Positions 17,598 to 27,700 of a DNA stretch of 64,000 nucleotides are shown piece by piece. Below the pieces are notes generated by a model that was not told where the DNA came from, searched no databases, and saw only the letters and a list, made by a program, of their open reading frames with translations. Position 1 is the first letter of the stretch, and each line of letters begins with the position of its first letter. The position numbers and the translations under genes were made by a program. Source of the DNA: Byssovorax sp. (GTDB lineage Bacteria; Myxococcota_A; Polyangia; Polyangiales; Polyangiaceae); assembly GCA_025362495.1 (NCBI GenBank), contig JANYGI010000133.1:31597-95596 (forward strand), given 5' to 3'.

Positions 17598-18455
17598 TCA
17601 GCCGTTTGACGACGCGATGATCCGCGCCACGGCCTTCTTCCAGTCGTCGTCGATTCCCAGCACCGGAGTCAGCCCCTGGAATCCGCACTCTTTCGGCACG
17701 CAAACCAGGTTGGCCTCGGGCTGGAATCGCGCGAAGACGTTGTCGGGGTTGGCGAAGAAATTCGATCGGTTGTAGAAGCTCGCGATCTGCCAGTGGGCCT
17801 GATAATCCAGGGCAAACACGGCTTCCAGCAGCTCGCGCGAGCGCTCGACGGTGTCGTTCTCCAGGAACAGCACGGGTCGACAGCGGGCGATGGTCTGCCG
17901 CGCGCCCGCGATGACCTTCGCCTCCATGCCTTCCACGTCAATCTTGATCAGCGCGCACGACCGCAGATCGAGATCGTCGATGGGCATCACGTCGACGCTC
18001 TCGCCCGGGCCTTCGACGGCGCGAACGGCCCCGAAGTTGAGGGTCGCCCGCGGATCGAGGCTCGGAAAGGTGAGCTGACCGCGCGCGTCGCCCACGGCGG
18101 CCATCATGCACATCACGTTGGTGAGTCCGTTGAGCGCCACGTTCCCGCAGAGCGTCTGGTAAACGAGGCGCTGCGGCTCGAACGCGATCACCAGGCCTTG
18201 CGCGGTGACCTTGCCGGCGAAGAAGACGGTGTGCGTCCCGATGTTCGCCCCGACGTCGACCACGGTGTCGCCGGGCCTCAGCATCTGGTCGAGGAGGAAG
18301 ACCTCGTCGTCGCACCACTCGCCGTAGAGATCGAGCGAGCGCCCGATGAAGGCGTCGTTGACGTTGTACATCATCGTTCCATGGCGGCACTTCTTGACGG
18401 CCATGTGCGACGATTCGAGGAGCCGAGCGGGGATGCTTCCAGGTTCACTGATCAT
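17598..18455 (-). CDS. FkbM-family methyltransferase
   Basis: 285 residues. Motif I VDVGANIG (about 66-73), VIAFEPQRLVYQTL, MPIDDL and the hallmark IKIDVEGMEAKVIAGA identify the FkbM family, typically O-methylating sugars or glycolipids. ATG 18455 is chosen because GGAG lies about 8 nt upstream (in ccggagattgacc) and the longer frame is Arg/Pro-rich. It starts 32 nt after the GT2-TPR gene on the same strand, suggesting an operon that makes and methylates a surface glycan. Confidence 0.88.
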   Translation of the reverse strand: MISEPGSIPARLLESSHMAVKKCRHGTMMYNVNDAFIGRSLDLYGEWCDDEVFLLDQMLRPGDTVVDVGANIGTHTVFFAGKVTAQGLVIAFEPQRLVYQTLCGNVALNGLTNVMCMMAAVGDARGQLTFPSLDPRATLNFGAVRAVEGPGESVDVMPIDDLDLRSCALIKIDVEGMEAKVIAGARQTIARCRPVLFLENDTVERSRELLEAVFALDYQAHWQIASFYNRSNFFANPDNVFARFQPEANLVCVPKECGFQGLTPVLGIDDDWKKAVARIIASSNG

Positions 18456-18487
18456 GGTCAATCTCCGGCAACGCTGGAGAGCAACGG

Positions 18488-19888
18488 TCATGCCGTGCAG
18501 GGAGCCGATCGGCCCGCCTGCGCGGCGAGCGCGAGGAGGAGGCTTCCGTGGCGCGCGCACCGGTGCGGCGCGAGGTAGCCCTCACCCGCGAGGCTCCGGG
18601 CCTTCGCGAGCAGGACGCGGAAGTCGTCGCGCGCGCCGAGCGCCTCGGCGGCGGCGGCGGCGAGGAGCCAGCCGTCGGGGTGGCCGTCGAGCAAGGGCTC
18701 TATCCCCGCCAGCACCTCACCGTAGCTCCGCGCTTCGAGGAGACACTCTATCAGGCCGAGGCGGGCTTCGAGGTGATCGGGCTCGACGGCGAGCGCGGCC
18801 TCGAACGAGGCGCGCGCGGGCTGGAGTCGGCCGAGGAGGAGCTCTGTCGTCCCGCGTCGCGTCAGCCCCGCCCAGGTCGCCGCGCCGCGGACGAAGCGCT
18901 GCATGAAGGCGTGATCGCGCCTGCCGATCGCGGCGGCGAAGGCCGCGCTCGCGGCCTCGAGCCCTGCGGCGCGGACCGCGGGATCGGCGCTCTTGATCGC
19001 GCGCATTTCCTCGGCTGTTCCACGCAAAAAATCGAAGTCGGGGTGCGCCCCGTCGATGGCCTCGGCCTCGGCCACCGTGCGGAGCGTGCCCTCCTCGTCG
19101 CCCGCCTCGAGCTGGAGCCGCGCGCGCGCCGTCGCGAGCCGGAGCACCGAGGTGTGCGGCGGCGCCGTCGCCAGGCGAGACCACCCCCGCTCCACCGCGC
19201 GTCGCGCGTCGTCGATGCGCCCGAGCTCCAGATAGTCGTGCGCGAGATACCCGAGCGCCGTCGGGTCCTCCGGCTCGGCGTCGGCGACGCGCTCGAGCAG
19301 GCGAGAGTTGCGCTGGGCCTTTGAAAGACGGGTCCGCACCTCCAGCGACGCCCCGAGATGGACGATGTCGGCCGGTACGAACCGGGCCTTCATCCCGCGC
19401 GCCCGGAGCCAGGGCAGGACGTTCTCGTGGATGATCCCCGTGAAGCGAAGATCGGGTGTGCTGCGCAGGAGCCGCGGGAGGTGGCCGACCTCGCCGATGC
19501 GGGCTTTGCCGCTCACCACCTCATCGAGCGCGGCGTCGATCCGCGTGGCCTCGTGCAGCGGGAGGAGGCCGCAATCGAAGCCTCCGCGCGCGATCGCCTG
19601 CCGGATCGCCGCGCCGCCGCGGGGCGTGAGGCGCTCGTCGGCGTCGAGCACCAGGATCCACTCGCCGGTCGCCAGCGCGATTGACTCGTTGCGGGCCGCG
19701 GCAAAGTCGTCTCGCCAGGGAACATGCGCGATCCGGGCCCCCGCGCGCGCCGCGATTTCCGGCGTCGCATCGGTGCTCCCGGTGTCGACGACGACGATCT
19801 CGTCGACGTGAGGCGCGATGGAGGCGAGACACGCCGGGAGAAACTCGGCTTCGTTGCGGACGATGAGGCAGGCGGAGAGGCGAACCAC
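18488..19888 (-). CDS. GT2 glycosyltransferase with C-terminal TPR region
   Basis: 466 residues. The N-terminal GT-A domain has SACLIVRNEAEFL, VVVDTGSTD and the metal-binding LDADE (Asp82/Asp84), the pattern of SunS/TPR glycosyltransferases. From about residue 190 Ala-rich helical repeats of TPR type follow (ALGYLAHDYLELGRIDDARR, further units to ~440). It probably transfers a sugar from a nucleotide donor at the cytoplasmic face. The FkbM gene follows in the same direction. Confidence 0.88.
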   Translation of the reverse strand: MVRLSACLIVRNEAEFLPACLASIAPHVDEIVVVDTGSTDATPEIAARAGARIAHVPWRDDFAAARNESIALATGEWILVLDADERLTPRGGAAIRQAIARGGFDCGLLPLHEATRIDAALDEVVSGKARIGEVGHLPRLLRSTPDLRFTGIIHENVLPWLRARGMKARFVPADIVHLGASLEVRTRLSKAQRNSRLLERVADAEPEDPTALGYLAHDYLELGRIDDARRAVERGWSRLATAPPHTSVLRLATARARLQLEAGDEEGTLRTVAEAEAIDGAHPDFDFLRGTAEEMRAIKSADPAVRAAGLEAASAAFAAAIGRRDHAFMQRFVRGAATWAGLTRRGTTELLLGRLQPARASFEAALAVEPDHLEARLGLIECLLEARSYGEVLAGIEPLLDGHPDGWLLAAAAAEALGARDDFRVLLAKARSLAGEGYLAPHRCARHGSLLLALAAQAGRSAPCTA

Positions 19889-19961
19889 GGCCGGAGATCG
19901 ACGGGAGCGCCGCCGACTTTAGACAATGCACCGAGCGCCCTGATTTCGATCGTCGCGAGGA

Positions 19962-20783
19962 TCACCCCTCGTTGCGGGGCTTCCCCAGGGCGTTCGCCAG
20001 CTCCGCCCGCAGCGCGTTCACCTCTGCCTGCAGCCGCTCGTTGGCCTCGCGCGACCTGGCCTCGGCCTCGCGCGACTTCGCCTCGGCCTCGCGGGATTTT
20101 GCCTCGGCCTCGCGGGATTTTGCCTCGGCCTCGCGCGACTTCGCCTCGGCCTCCTGCGGCGTGGGCAGGAGATCACGCCCTTCCCGATCGCGCGACAGCC
20201 GCAGCATCGGGCCAATCTTCGCGTCGTTGACCACGGTCCACCACAAGCCCAGCTTCTCGCAGGCGAGGAGATCGGGATCCTTCGGTGATCGCTCCACCAG
20301 ATCACCACCCACGGCGTCCCAGATCCGGATTGGCTGCTCGAGATCCTCCGGGGCGAAGCGCACGACCTCGCCGATCCCCGAGGCGCGATAGCGCTCGAGC
20401 TTCTCGTTCCAGTCGGACTCGCCTTCGTCGGAGTCGCTCACGACCTCGACCCCGAGATCGGGCGCGCCGCGCTCCCAGGTCTTCCAGGTCCTGAAGAGAT
20501 CGTGCGGTGTTCCGAGGCGAACGAACGCGTCGGGCGCGAGGTTCTTCTTCGCGCTCCGCGGATCCCAGTAGACGAACTGCTCGGAGCCGATCGTCGCCTC
20601 GTGCGCGAGCTCGCGCTTCAACAAGAGAAAGAGCGCGGTGCGGATCTCGAGGTGGCGGCCAGTTTCAGGCACTTCTTCGCTTTCGGGAAAGTACTCCGGC
20701 TCGGGCGCTCGATCGTAGATGTGCGGCCCGGGCTGTCGGCGAGGCGCAGCGAACGGGCGGACCTGGAAATCGTGGGCCTGCAT
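19962..20783 (-). CDS. Uma2-family (DUF820) putative nuclease with heptad-repeat tail
   Basis: 273 residues. The core (about 1-200) has YFPESEEVPETGRHLEI, APDAFV, LGVEVVSDSD and a later VVRFAPEDLE, the PD-(D/E)xK-like arrangement of Uma2/DUF820 proteins abundant in cyanobacteria and myxobacteria. The C-terminus is a tandem A-E-A-K-S-R-E heptad (about five copies), then an Ala/Leu coiled coil. ATG 20783 is chosen because the longer frame would run back into the divergent kinase gene. Function in vivo is unknown; mobile-element or repair roles have been suggested for the family. Confidence 0.8.
   Translation of the reverse strand: MQAHDFQVRPFAAPRRQPGPHIYDRAPEPEYFPESEEVPETGRHLEIRTALFLLLKRELAHEATIGSEQFVYWDPRSAKKNLAPDAFVRLGTPHDLFRTWKTWERGAPDLGVEVVSDSDEGESDWNEKLERYRASGIGEVVRFAPEDLEQPIRIWDAVGGDLVERSPKDPDLLACEKLGLWWTVVNDAKIGPMLRLSRDREGRDLLPTPQEAEAKSREAEAKSREAEAKSREAEAKSREAEARSREANERLQAEVNALRAELANALGKPRNEG
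20045..20152. repeat. 21-nt tandem repeats encoding a heptad
   Basis: About five near-identical 21-nt units (cctcggcctcgcgggatttt-type) within the Uma2-like gene, encoding A-E-A-K-S-R-E. Two adjacent copies are identical and others differ by a few bases, a set-up prone to slippage and length variation. Confidence 0.85.
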
Positions 20784-20931
20784 CGCGAGGTCGACGATAG
20801 CACGGGGTGCGTCGCGGGCCTCGCGCCGCGCCGGAGCCTCCTCGCCGCAGCGCGCCGCGCGACCGCGCGACCGCGCGCCGAAAATCGCTCCGAACGCCGC
20901 GCCCCCGAGGTGGTAGGCTGCCCGTTCCCCA

Positions 20932-22869
20932 ATGACCCCGGGCGCCTCGATTGCCGGTAAATACCGCCTACTTCGCCCCCTGGGGAAGGGCTCGATGGGC
21001 GAGGTATGGGCGGCGGTCCACACCGAGATGCGGCGCGAGGTCGCGCTCAAGCTCATCTACGGGGACAACCCGGATCTCGCCGTGCGGCTCAAGCGCGAGG
21101 CCCAGGCGTGCGGGCGGCTCGAGCATCCGAACGTCGTCCGCATCTACGACATCGGCGAGACGGACGACGGCGATCCGTTCCTGATCATGCAGCTGCTCAC
21201 GGGGGAAACGCTCGCCGATCGCCTCGCGCGCCGGCGTCGCCTCCCGCCCGTCGAGGCGCTGTGGATCGCCCTCGACATCGCGCGCGCCCTCCGCGCAGCC
21301 CACGCCGCCGACATCGTCCACCGCGATCTCAAGCCCGCCAACATCTACCTGCACCGCGGCCTCGACACCGAGGGCGAAGAGGTCAAAGTCCTCGATTTCG
21401 GCGTCAGCAAGATCCTTTCGGTCGGCGACATGGCCTTCACCGTCACCGGCGCGCTGGTCGGATCGCCCGCGTACATGAGCCCCGAGCAGGCGCGCGCCTC
21501 GAAGGAGATCGATCCTCGCGCCGACATCTGGTCGCTCGGCGTCCTGCTCTTCGAAATGCTCGCGGGACGCCGGCCTTTTCCCAGCGCCTCGCCGATGGGC
21601 GTCATCGCCGAGATCCTCGCCGAGCCCATCCCGTCGCTCTCCGCGTTCGTCCCCGGGATCGATCCGCGCATCGAGGACGCGGTGAACCGCTGCATGACCC
21701 GCGAGGTCGACGATCGCCTCCAGAGCGCCGCGCAGTTCATCGATCTCCTGCGCCCGGTGTTCTCGTCGATCGAGCTCGCGAGCACCGGCGCGGGCGGTCG
21801 CATGTTGCCTTCGCTCGCCGATGTCTCGGCGTTCCCCGTCTTCGGGCGCGACGATCCGTCGGTCGATTCGTCGGGGGCTGAAGATCTCCCGACGCGGATG
21901 TTCGAAAGGCAGGCGCTGGTGCGCCCGGCCCAGGATTCGAGCCCGTCGAGTCAGCCGACGACGGTGCTCGCCGTCCCGCCGCCGCCGCCGTCCGAGCGCG
22001 AGGCTGCGCCGCCGCCGATTGCCAATCGCGACATCCCGCCTCCGCCGCCGATTGCCAATCGCGACATCCCGCCTCCGCGGCCTTCCAATCGTGAGGCTCC
22101 TCCGCGCCCGCTGCCGCCGCCCGGGGCCACGCCCGGGTGGAGCCGCCCTGTCGAGCCGCCGCGAGGTGTCGTGTGGCCGAGCAACACCACTCCCGCCATC
22201 GATACGATGATGGCCTCGAGTGAGCTCATGCTCTCGCGTGAAGCCGCGCACCCCGCGGCCACGCCGGCGCCGCCTCTGCCGCCGATCTCCGCGCCGCGCG
22301 CGGCGAACGACAGCATCTCGACGATTCCCCTCCTCCACCTGCCCAACGTGCCCGGGCTCGACAACCACCCTGCGGCCTTGCCCCTCGCGTGGGAGCCTCC
22401 GCCGCAGCGCGATCGATCGCGCACGGCGCTGATCGTGGCGGTCGTGGTCATCGTCCTCTCGCTGGTCACGCTGCTGATCCTGATGCTGACGCAGGACTCG
22501 CCCGAGCCCACCGGCGCGGCGCCGGGGGCCACCGACGCTGTCAGCGCCGTCGCGCCGACTCCCCCTCTCCCGACGGCCGCGCCCGCTCCCTCTGCCGCGC
22601 CGACTGCCGACCTCGGTCCCGATCCGAGCGCGGCGCCCGCCGCCGGCCGCGTACCCGAGAAGCACAATGGCACGGTGAGCTTCACGTCGACCCCGTCGAG
22701 TCACGTGCTCCTCGATGGCAAGCCGCTCGGCTCGACTCCCATCGTCGGCGTCAGCGTGGGCCCGGGATCGCACCGGATCACCTTCATCCGCGGGCCGCGC
22801 GACCTCAAGACGCTCACCATCAGCGTCAAGCCGGACACGCGCTCGACGGCGAGCGTCCGCTTCGACTGA
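20932..22869 (+). CDS. Membrane Ser/Thr protein kinase with PEGA domain
   Basis: 645 residues. Hanks-type kinase domain (about 8-275): LGKGSMGEV loop, VALKL Lys, catalytic [23 protein letters not shown], and [13 protein letters not shown]. Then a long Pro-rich linker containing two direct copies of [13 protein letters not shown], one membrane helix ([20 protein letters not shown], ~499-519), a Pro/Ala spacer, and an external PEGA domain (from ~578) with [12 protein letters not shown]. All catalytic residues are present, so it should be active. ATG 20932 lies 148 nt from the divergent Uma2 start. Confidence 0.93.
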   Translation: MTPGASIAGKYRLLRPLGKGSMGEVWAAVHTEMRREVALKLIYGDNPDLAVRLKREAQACGRLEHPNVVRIYDIGETDDGDPFLIMQLLTGETLADRLARRRRLPPVEALWIALDIARALRAAHAADIVHRDLKPANIYLHRGLDTEGEEVKVLDFGVSKILSVGDMAFTVTGALVGSPAYMSPEQARASKEIDPRADIWSLGVLLFEMLAGRRPFPSASPMGVIAEILAEPIPSLSAFVPGIDPRIEDAVNRCMTREVDDRLQSAAQFIDLLRPVFSSIELASTGAGGRMLPSLADVSAFPVFGRDDPSVDSSGAEDLPTRMFERQALVRPAQDSSPSSQPTTVLAVPPPPPSEREAAPPPIANRDIPPPPPIANRDIPPPRPSNREAPPRPLPPPGATPGWSRPVEPPRGVVWPSNTTPAIDTMMASSELMLSREAAHPAATPAPPLPPISAPRAANDSISTIPLLHLPNVPGLDNHPAALPLAWEPPPQRDRSRTALIVAVVVIVLSLVTLLILMLTQDSPEPTGAAPGATDAVSAVAPTPPLPTAAPAPSAAPTADLGPDPSAAPAAGRVPEKHNGTVSFTSTPSSHVLLDGKPLGSTPIVGVSVGPGSHRITFIRGPRDLKTLTISVKPDTRSTASVRFD

Positions 22870-22880
22870 CGGCCTCGACT

Positions 22881-22900
22881 GACGATCTCGACCGATCGTC
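22881..22900. terminator. Hairpin between convergent genes
   Basis: GACGATC, six-base loop, GATCGTC: a perfect 7-bp stem in the 43-nt gap between the kinase gene and the convergent hydrolase gene. No T-tract; probably a bidirectional or factor-dependent terminator. Confidence 0.4.
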
Positions 22901-22912
22901 GGGGCCGCGGCG

Positions 22913-23806
22913 CTACAGGGCTCCTCGCTCCTCGACGCGCGGCGCTGCGGGGGGGCGGCTCCGGGTGACCTCCTCGGCGAAGCGGAGGATGTCTCGCGCG
23001 AGGCGCGCCGGATCTTCGAGATAGGGAGTGTGGCCGACGCCAAAAGGCTCCTCGATTCGCGCGCTCGGCGGGAGGTTCTTGCGGAAGAACTCGAGGTGAG
23101 AGGTGGGGAGCAGGCGCTCTTCCCGGCCCCAGAGCAGCAGGGTGGGCGGGCGCAGCGTGCGCAGCTCGGCGGGATCGAGCATGTCGGCCGGCGTGATCGA
23201 GGCGATTAGCTCGCGCATCTCGGGGTTCTGGAACTTGCGCCGCAGGCCCCACGCGAGGAGCTGGCGCATTGGCCCGCTCTTCGACATCACCCGATCGACG
23301 AACTCGAGCGCGTCGCCGTGGCTCTCGATGCGGAACAGCGCTGAAAAGCGGGCGATCTCGGCTTCATCCATCGCGGCTCCGGTGGGCGAGCAGAGGATGA
23401 GGCCGCGCACCCGCTGCGGTCGCGCGAGGGCATAGCGGATCGCCGCGACGCCGCCGAGCGAGTTGCCAAAGAGGATCGCCGGCTCGTCGATCACCCGATC
23501 GAGCGCCTCGGTCAGACCGCCGAGGAGCGTCTCGCCCCGGACGCCGCCACGCGGTGTGCTGCTGAATCCGTGCGCCGGGAGATCCGGTAACACGATGCGC
23601 CGCACCCGCGGCCGGAGCAGGTGAAGAAGCGGGAAATAATGCACTCCCGCCGAGCTGAATCCATGGAGAAGCACCAGCGTCGGCAAGGGCCCCCGCCCCC
23701 CGGCTTCGAGCACGTGCACCTCCCCCACCGATGTGGAAAGGGTTCGGCTCTGATAGCCCTGGATCATCAGGGAGGTCCTGGCGAGGCGGTCGGTCAAAGC
23801 AGGCAC
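22913..23806 (-). CDS. Alpha/beta-hydrolase
   Basis: About 297 residues. Seen: LVLLHGFSSAG (oxyanion turn), PDLPAHGFS, nucleophile elbow GNSLGG, a lid, LLWGREERLLP (acid region) and FGVGHTPYLEDP (His), the full triad order of the alpha/beta-hydrolase superfamily (esterase/lipase/epoxide hydrolase group). Start GTG 23806 is preferred for an AGGAG site 12 nt upstream; ATG 23767 is the alternative. Divergent from the acyltransferase gene, so a shared lipid role is possible. Confidence 0.87.
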   Translation of the reverse strand: MPALTDRLARTSLMIQGYQSRTLSTSVGEVHVLEAGGRGPLPTLVLLHGFSSAGVHYFPLLHLLRPRVRRIVLPDLPAHGFSSTPRGGVRGETLLGGLTEALDRVIDEPAILFGNSLGGVAAIRYALARPQRVRGLILCSPTGAAMDEAEIARFSALFRIESHGDALEFVDRVMSKSGPMRQLLAWGLRRKFQNPEMRELIASITPADMLDPAELRTLRPPTLLLWGREERLLPTSHLEFFRKNLPPSARIEEPFGVGHTPYLEDPARLARDILRFAEEVTRSRPPAAPRVEERGAL

Positions 23807-23892
23807 GGTGGTACGGGATCTCCTGACGTAGTATATGGGGCTCTTCACGTCATCGCCCGGCACGGCCGCAACGAGAACGAGGAAGGATCGAA

Positions 23893-24759
23893 GTGCACGG
23901 CAACGAACGACGAGGTTGGTTCCTCGACCGGATCCACGGGGCAAATCACATGCCCTGGGGCCGAGATCCGCTCGAGTTCGATCCGGCGGCGACACAGCAA
24001 ACCGTCGATCGCGCGGGGCGCCTCTTCGGCCCGCGGCGCTATTTCGGCCTGGAGATCGAGGGCGACGGCTTCGCCAACGTGCCCGCGGGGCCGACGATGG
24101 TCGTGTCGAACCACTCCGGCGGGACGACGATCCCCGACGTCTGGGGCTTTCTCATCGCCTGGTATCGGCACTTCGGCGTCAAGCGCCCGATTCATCCGAT
24201 GGCCCACGAGATCATCTTATCCAACCGCTTCACAGGGGTCTACTTTGCGAAGCGCGGCGTGCTCCGCGGCGGCCGGGCGATCGCGCTCTCCGCGCTCCGC
24301 GACGCTCGGCACGATCTGATGGTCATGCCCGGCGGCGACCGCGACACGTGGCGGCCCTACACGAAGCGCTACGACGTGTGCTTCAGCGGTCGCGTCGGCT
24401 ACGCGCGGCTGGCGATCCTGGCCGGCGTGCCGATCGTGCCAGTGGCCAACGCCGGCGCGCACGAGACGCTGATCGTGCTCAGCGACGGGCGGCCGTTCGC
24501 CAGGGCGATCGGGCTGCACGCGTTCGCTCGCGCCGAGATCTTCCCGGTGCACCTCTCGCTGCCGTGGGGGCTGGCGATCGGCCCGTGGCCGCACCTGCCC
24601 ACGCCGGTGACGCTGCGCTACCGCATCGGCACGCCGATCCTGCCGCCGCCGCACGACGATCCCGAGCGCGAGCCCGACGAGGACCTGGTCCGCGGCTACG
24701 ACGCCGAGGTCCGCGCCGCCGTGCAGAAGCTGCTCGACGAGCTCAAGCCCGCCGCGTAG
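23893..24759 (+). CDS. PlsC-like acyltransferase
   Basis: 288 residues. Seen: VVSNHSGGTTIPD, a form of the acyltransferase His-Asp block with wider spacing than the usual H-x4-D, VYFAKRGVLRGG (acceptor region) and VMPGGDRDTWRPY, like the PGG block of diacylglycerol/phospholipid acyltransferases, then AGVPIVPV. Start is GTG 23893 with AAGGA six bases upstream. No clear membrane helix. Probably acylates a lipid or wax alcohol; the acceptor is unknown. Confidence 0.82.
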   Translation: MHGNERRGWFLDRIHGANHMPWGRDPLEFDPAATQQTVDRAGRLFGPRRYFGLEIEGDGFANVPAGPTMVVSNHSGGTTIPDVWGFLIAWYRHFGVKRPIHPMAHEIILSNRFTGVYFAKRGVLRGGRAIALSALRDARHDLMVMPGGDRDTWRPYTKRYDVCFSGRVGYARLAILAGVPIVPVANAGAHETLIVLSDGRPFARAIGLHAFARAEIFPVHLSLPWGLAIGPWPHLPTPVTLRYRIGTPILPPPHDDPEREPDEDLVRGYDAEVRAAVQKLLDELKPAA

Positions 24760-24772
24760 CGCGCCCGCTTTC

Positions 24773-27700
24773 ATGCGAGCATCCGCGGCCATGCGTCGCG
24801 TGATGTCTGTCTTGATCGCCGGCCTCCCGCTGCCGATCGCGCTCGTGACGGGCTGCCCGGCCGAGGCGCCTCCGCCGCGCGCGCCGGCTCCGATCGCGCC
24901 GATGAGCCTCGACGCGCCGCCGCCCGCGACGCCGCGCTCGTACACGCTCGTCGATCCCGACGCGCTCCCGCGGGGAACCGCGCTCGCGCTCGACGCCGGC
25001 GCCTTCGGCGTGCTGCTCGACAGCGCGCGGGTGATCGTCCGCGGCGACGAGCTCCACGTCGCGAAGGATCTCACCGCGACCCGGCTGCTCGCGGTCGATC
25101 GCGTGCCGCCGTGGCTCGGCGGTGGCTTCCTCTTCCAGACGGCGACGGCGCTCTACGCGAGCGACACCTTCGACGGCGCGCTCCGGCCGATCGCCGCGGT
25201 CCCCGAGGGTACGTCGCGCGTCGCCTTCGGCCCGAAGGGCGCGCTCGTGCGCGGGAAAAATGGGGCTCGCCGCCTCGTCGATCTCGGCACCGGAGCGACG
25301 ATGCCGATGCTCCCGCTGGGCCTCGCCGACCAGCTCGCGCTCGCCGATGGCCGCGCCGCCGCGCTGGTCGAGGGCGGCCGCCTGCTGATCACGAGCGACC
25401 GCGGGACGCACTGGATCGACGTGACGCCGACCCTCGGAGGCGCTCCCACGAGCTTGATTTCGCGCCCCAACGAGATCTGGATCGAGGTGGACGGCGGCCG
25501 CGCGCTCCGGCTCGATCCCGGCGGCGTGCTCCGCGAGCTCGACAGCGTGCCGCCCGAGAGCCCCGCGCGGATCGTGCCGCGCGATCTCGCGTGGCACAGC
25601 GCCGAGGCCACGCTCCTCGCGGCCGTGCGACGCGGGGCGCGGCTCGACGACGGCACGGTGATCGTCGCGGCGTCCGGCGACGTCGTGCGCATCGATCTCC
25701 GCACCGGCGCCGTGAAGTTGGTGGTCGCCGGGCGGCTTCCGACCGATCTGCCGTGCGAGGCGCTCCGCGTCGGCGACGACGTACTCGCGGTGTGCGCGGC
25801 CTCGCGGCGTCCGAGCATCGTCGTGTCGCACCTCGCCGACGGGCACCCGACGATCGAGCGCACCTTCGCCGTCGATGGCCCGTTCTACGCGGGCGACGAG
25901 GGCACGCTGATCTTCGGTGGCTCGTGCGACGGCGCGCGGATGCGCCTCTCCGCGTGCGTGCGTGATGCGCGCGGCGTCTGGCACGATCACGGCGCTGATC
26001 CCGCGCTGGCCGCGGCCCCCACCGACGCGGGAGCGAAGCCGACGCTCGACGCCGGAGCCGACGGCGGCGCGCCCGATCCGAGCGCGATCCTGCGCTGGGT
26101 CGTCCGCGACGACGGCCACGCGATCGCGCTCGTGGGCGGCAAGAACCCCGGCACGTTCGATCCCGAGACCGGCGCTCTCCGCGCCTGGAAGAAGGACGAC
26201 GACGCCAAGACGTTCCCGGCCGACATCCTCCGCGCGCTCGATCCGCCGAGCTCCGCCGGCAGGCGCGGCAGCAACACCATCGTCGACCGGCGCTGGTCGA
26301 TGAGCGACGGGGTCCTGCGCGGCTGGCTCGACACCGGGCAGATCGTGAAGATCCGATCGAGCGGCGACGTCGAGCGATCGTCGTTCGTGTTTCCCCGCGC
26401 GGCGACGTCGGGCGCGTTCGGCTTCACGATCGACGCGCAGGATCGCGCGTTCCAGACGATCGATCACGGCGAGACGTGGACCGAGGTCGCGGCGCCGCCG
26501 GTCGCTCACGCGATCAAGTCGACCAGCGGCGCGCGCTGCTCGGCGCTCGGCTGCGATCTGGGCGCCTGGGTGCGCGTCGGGTGGGAGGCGACGCCGCCGG
26601 TCATCGCGCCCGAGCCGCCTCATCCAATCGCCGAGCCGCTGCGCGCGCTGACGCCTCCGCTGCTCGAGATCAGCTGCGTCCCCGCCGGCGCCGAGTCCGT
26701 CTCGCTGCTCCCGTCGACGCCCGACAACCCCGACGACCTCGGCCTCGGCGCGCGCCGCATCCCGGCGAGCCGCCAGGCTCCCGTGAATCAGAGCCGCGCG
26801 ATCACCTACCATCACCGCTTCTACACGCGCGGGATCACCAGCCCCGCGCAGCTCGGCGGGTGGAGCGGCGATCCCGATCGCGTGCCCCGCGCGATCCTCC
26901 ACGGGTGGGCCGCGGAGTTCACGCCGACCGGTCCAGGCGGGGGGATCACCGTCCTCGGCCCGGGCGCTGGACCCGGCGTGTTTCATCGGGATTTCGCCTT
27001 CCTCGCGCCCTTCGAGCCCGACGGCGCCGTCCGCGCCACGGGCTTTGGCCTCGCCGATCTCGAGCCCGCCACGCGCGGCCTCGGCGCCCCGATGAGCCAG
27101 CTCTTCGCGCCCGAGGGGCCCGAGATCGACGCGATCGCGATGATCGTCCCGCTCGATCCCGCGGGTCCTTCGGGCCTCGTCTTCAGCATCCCGACCGACG
27201 GCGGCCAGCTGCTCGGATCGATCACCGGCGATGCCAGGCCGCGCCTCAAGATCGCCGGCGCGCGCCTCGATCCGAACCCGCTCACGCCGGTCAGCGCGGT
27301 CGATCTCGGCGGCGGCGAGCTCGCGGTGCTGATGATGAGCGCCGACGGCGGCCTCGAGGTCCTCAAGCTCGGCGCGGGCGGCGTCTCGTCGCTCCATCGC
27401 GCCCCGCTCGGCGACTCGGCGCTCGCCCCGGCCAACACCGACGCGCTGGCGATCGGCGCGCAGGGGGCCCTCGCGATCCTGCGCACGCCCTCGGGCAGTG
27501 AGCCGCCGAGCCTCGCGGATCCGGCCTTGCTGATCCCGCTCGGCACCGGCCCGATCGTCGCGCTCGCGCCCTGGTCGACGCTCACCGCGGCCGACGACGC
27601 CGCGTGTCGCGGTGATCTCTCCGGCTACCGCGCCATCGTGCAGCCGGCCGGATCGTGGCTCCACGTGCACGGCGGCACGAAGCCCCACGACGGCATGAGC

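Noticed and set aside
20784..21056. N-terminal extension of the Uma2-like protein to 21056
   Set aside because: The extra 91 residues overlap the divergent kinase gene and have no similarity to the family core; ATG 20783 fits the family start.
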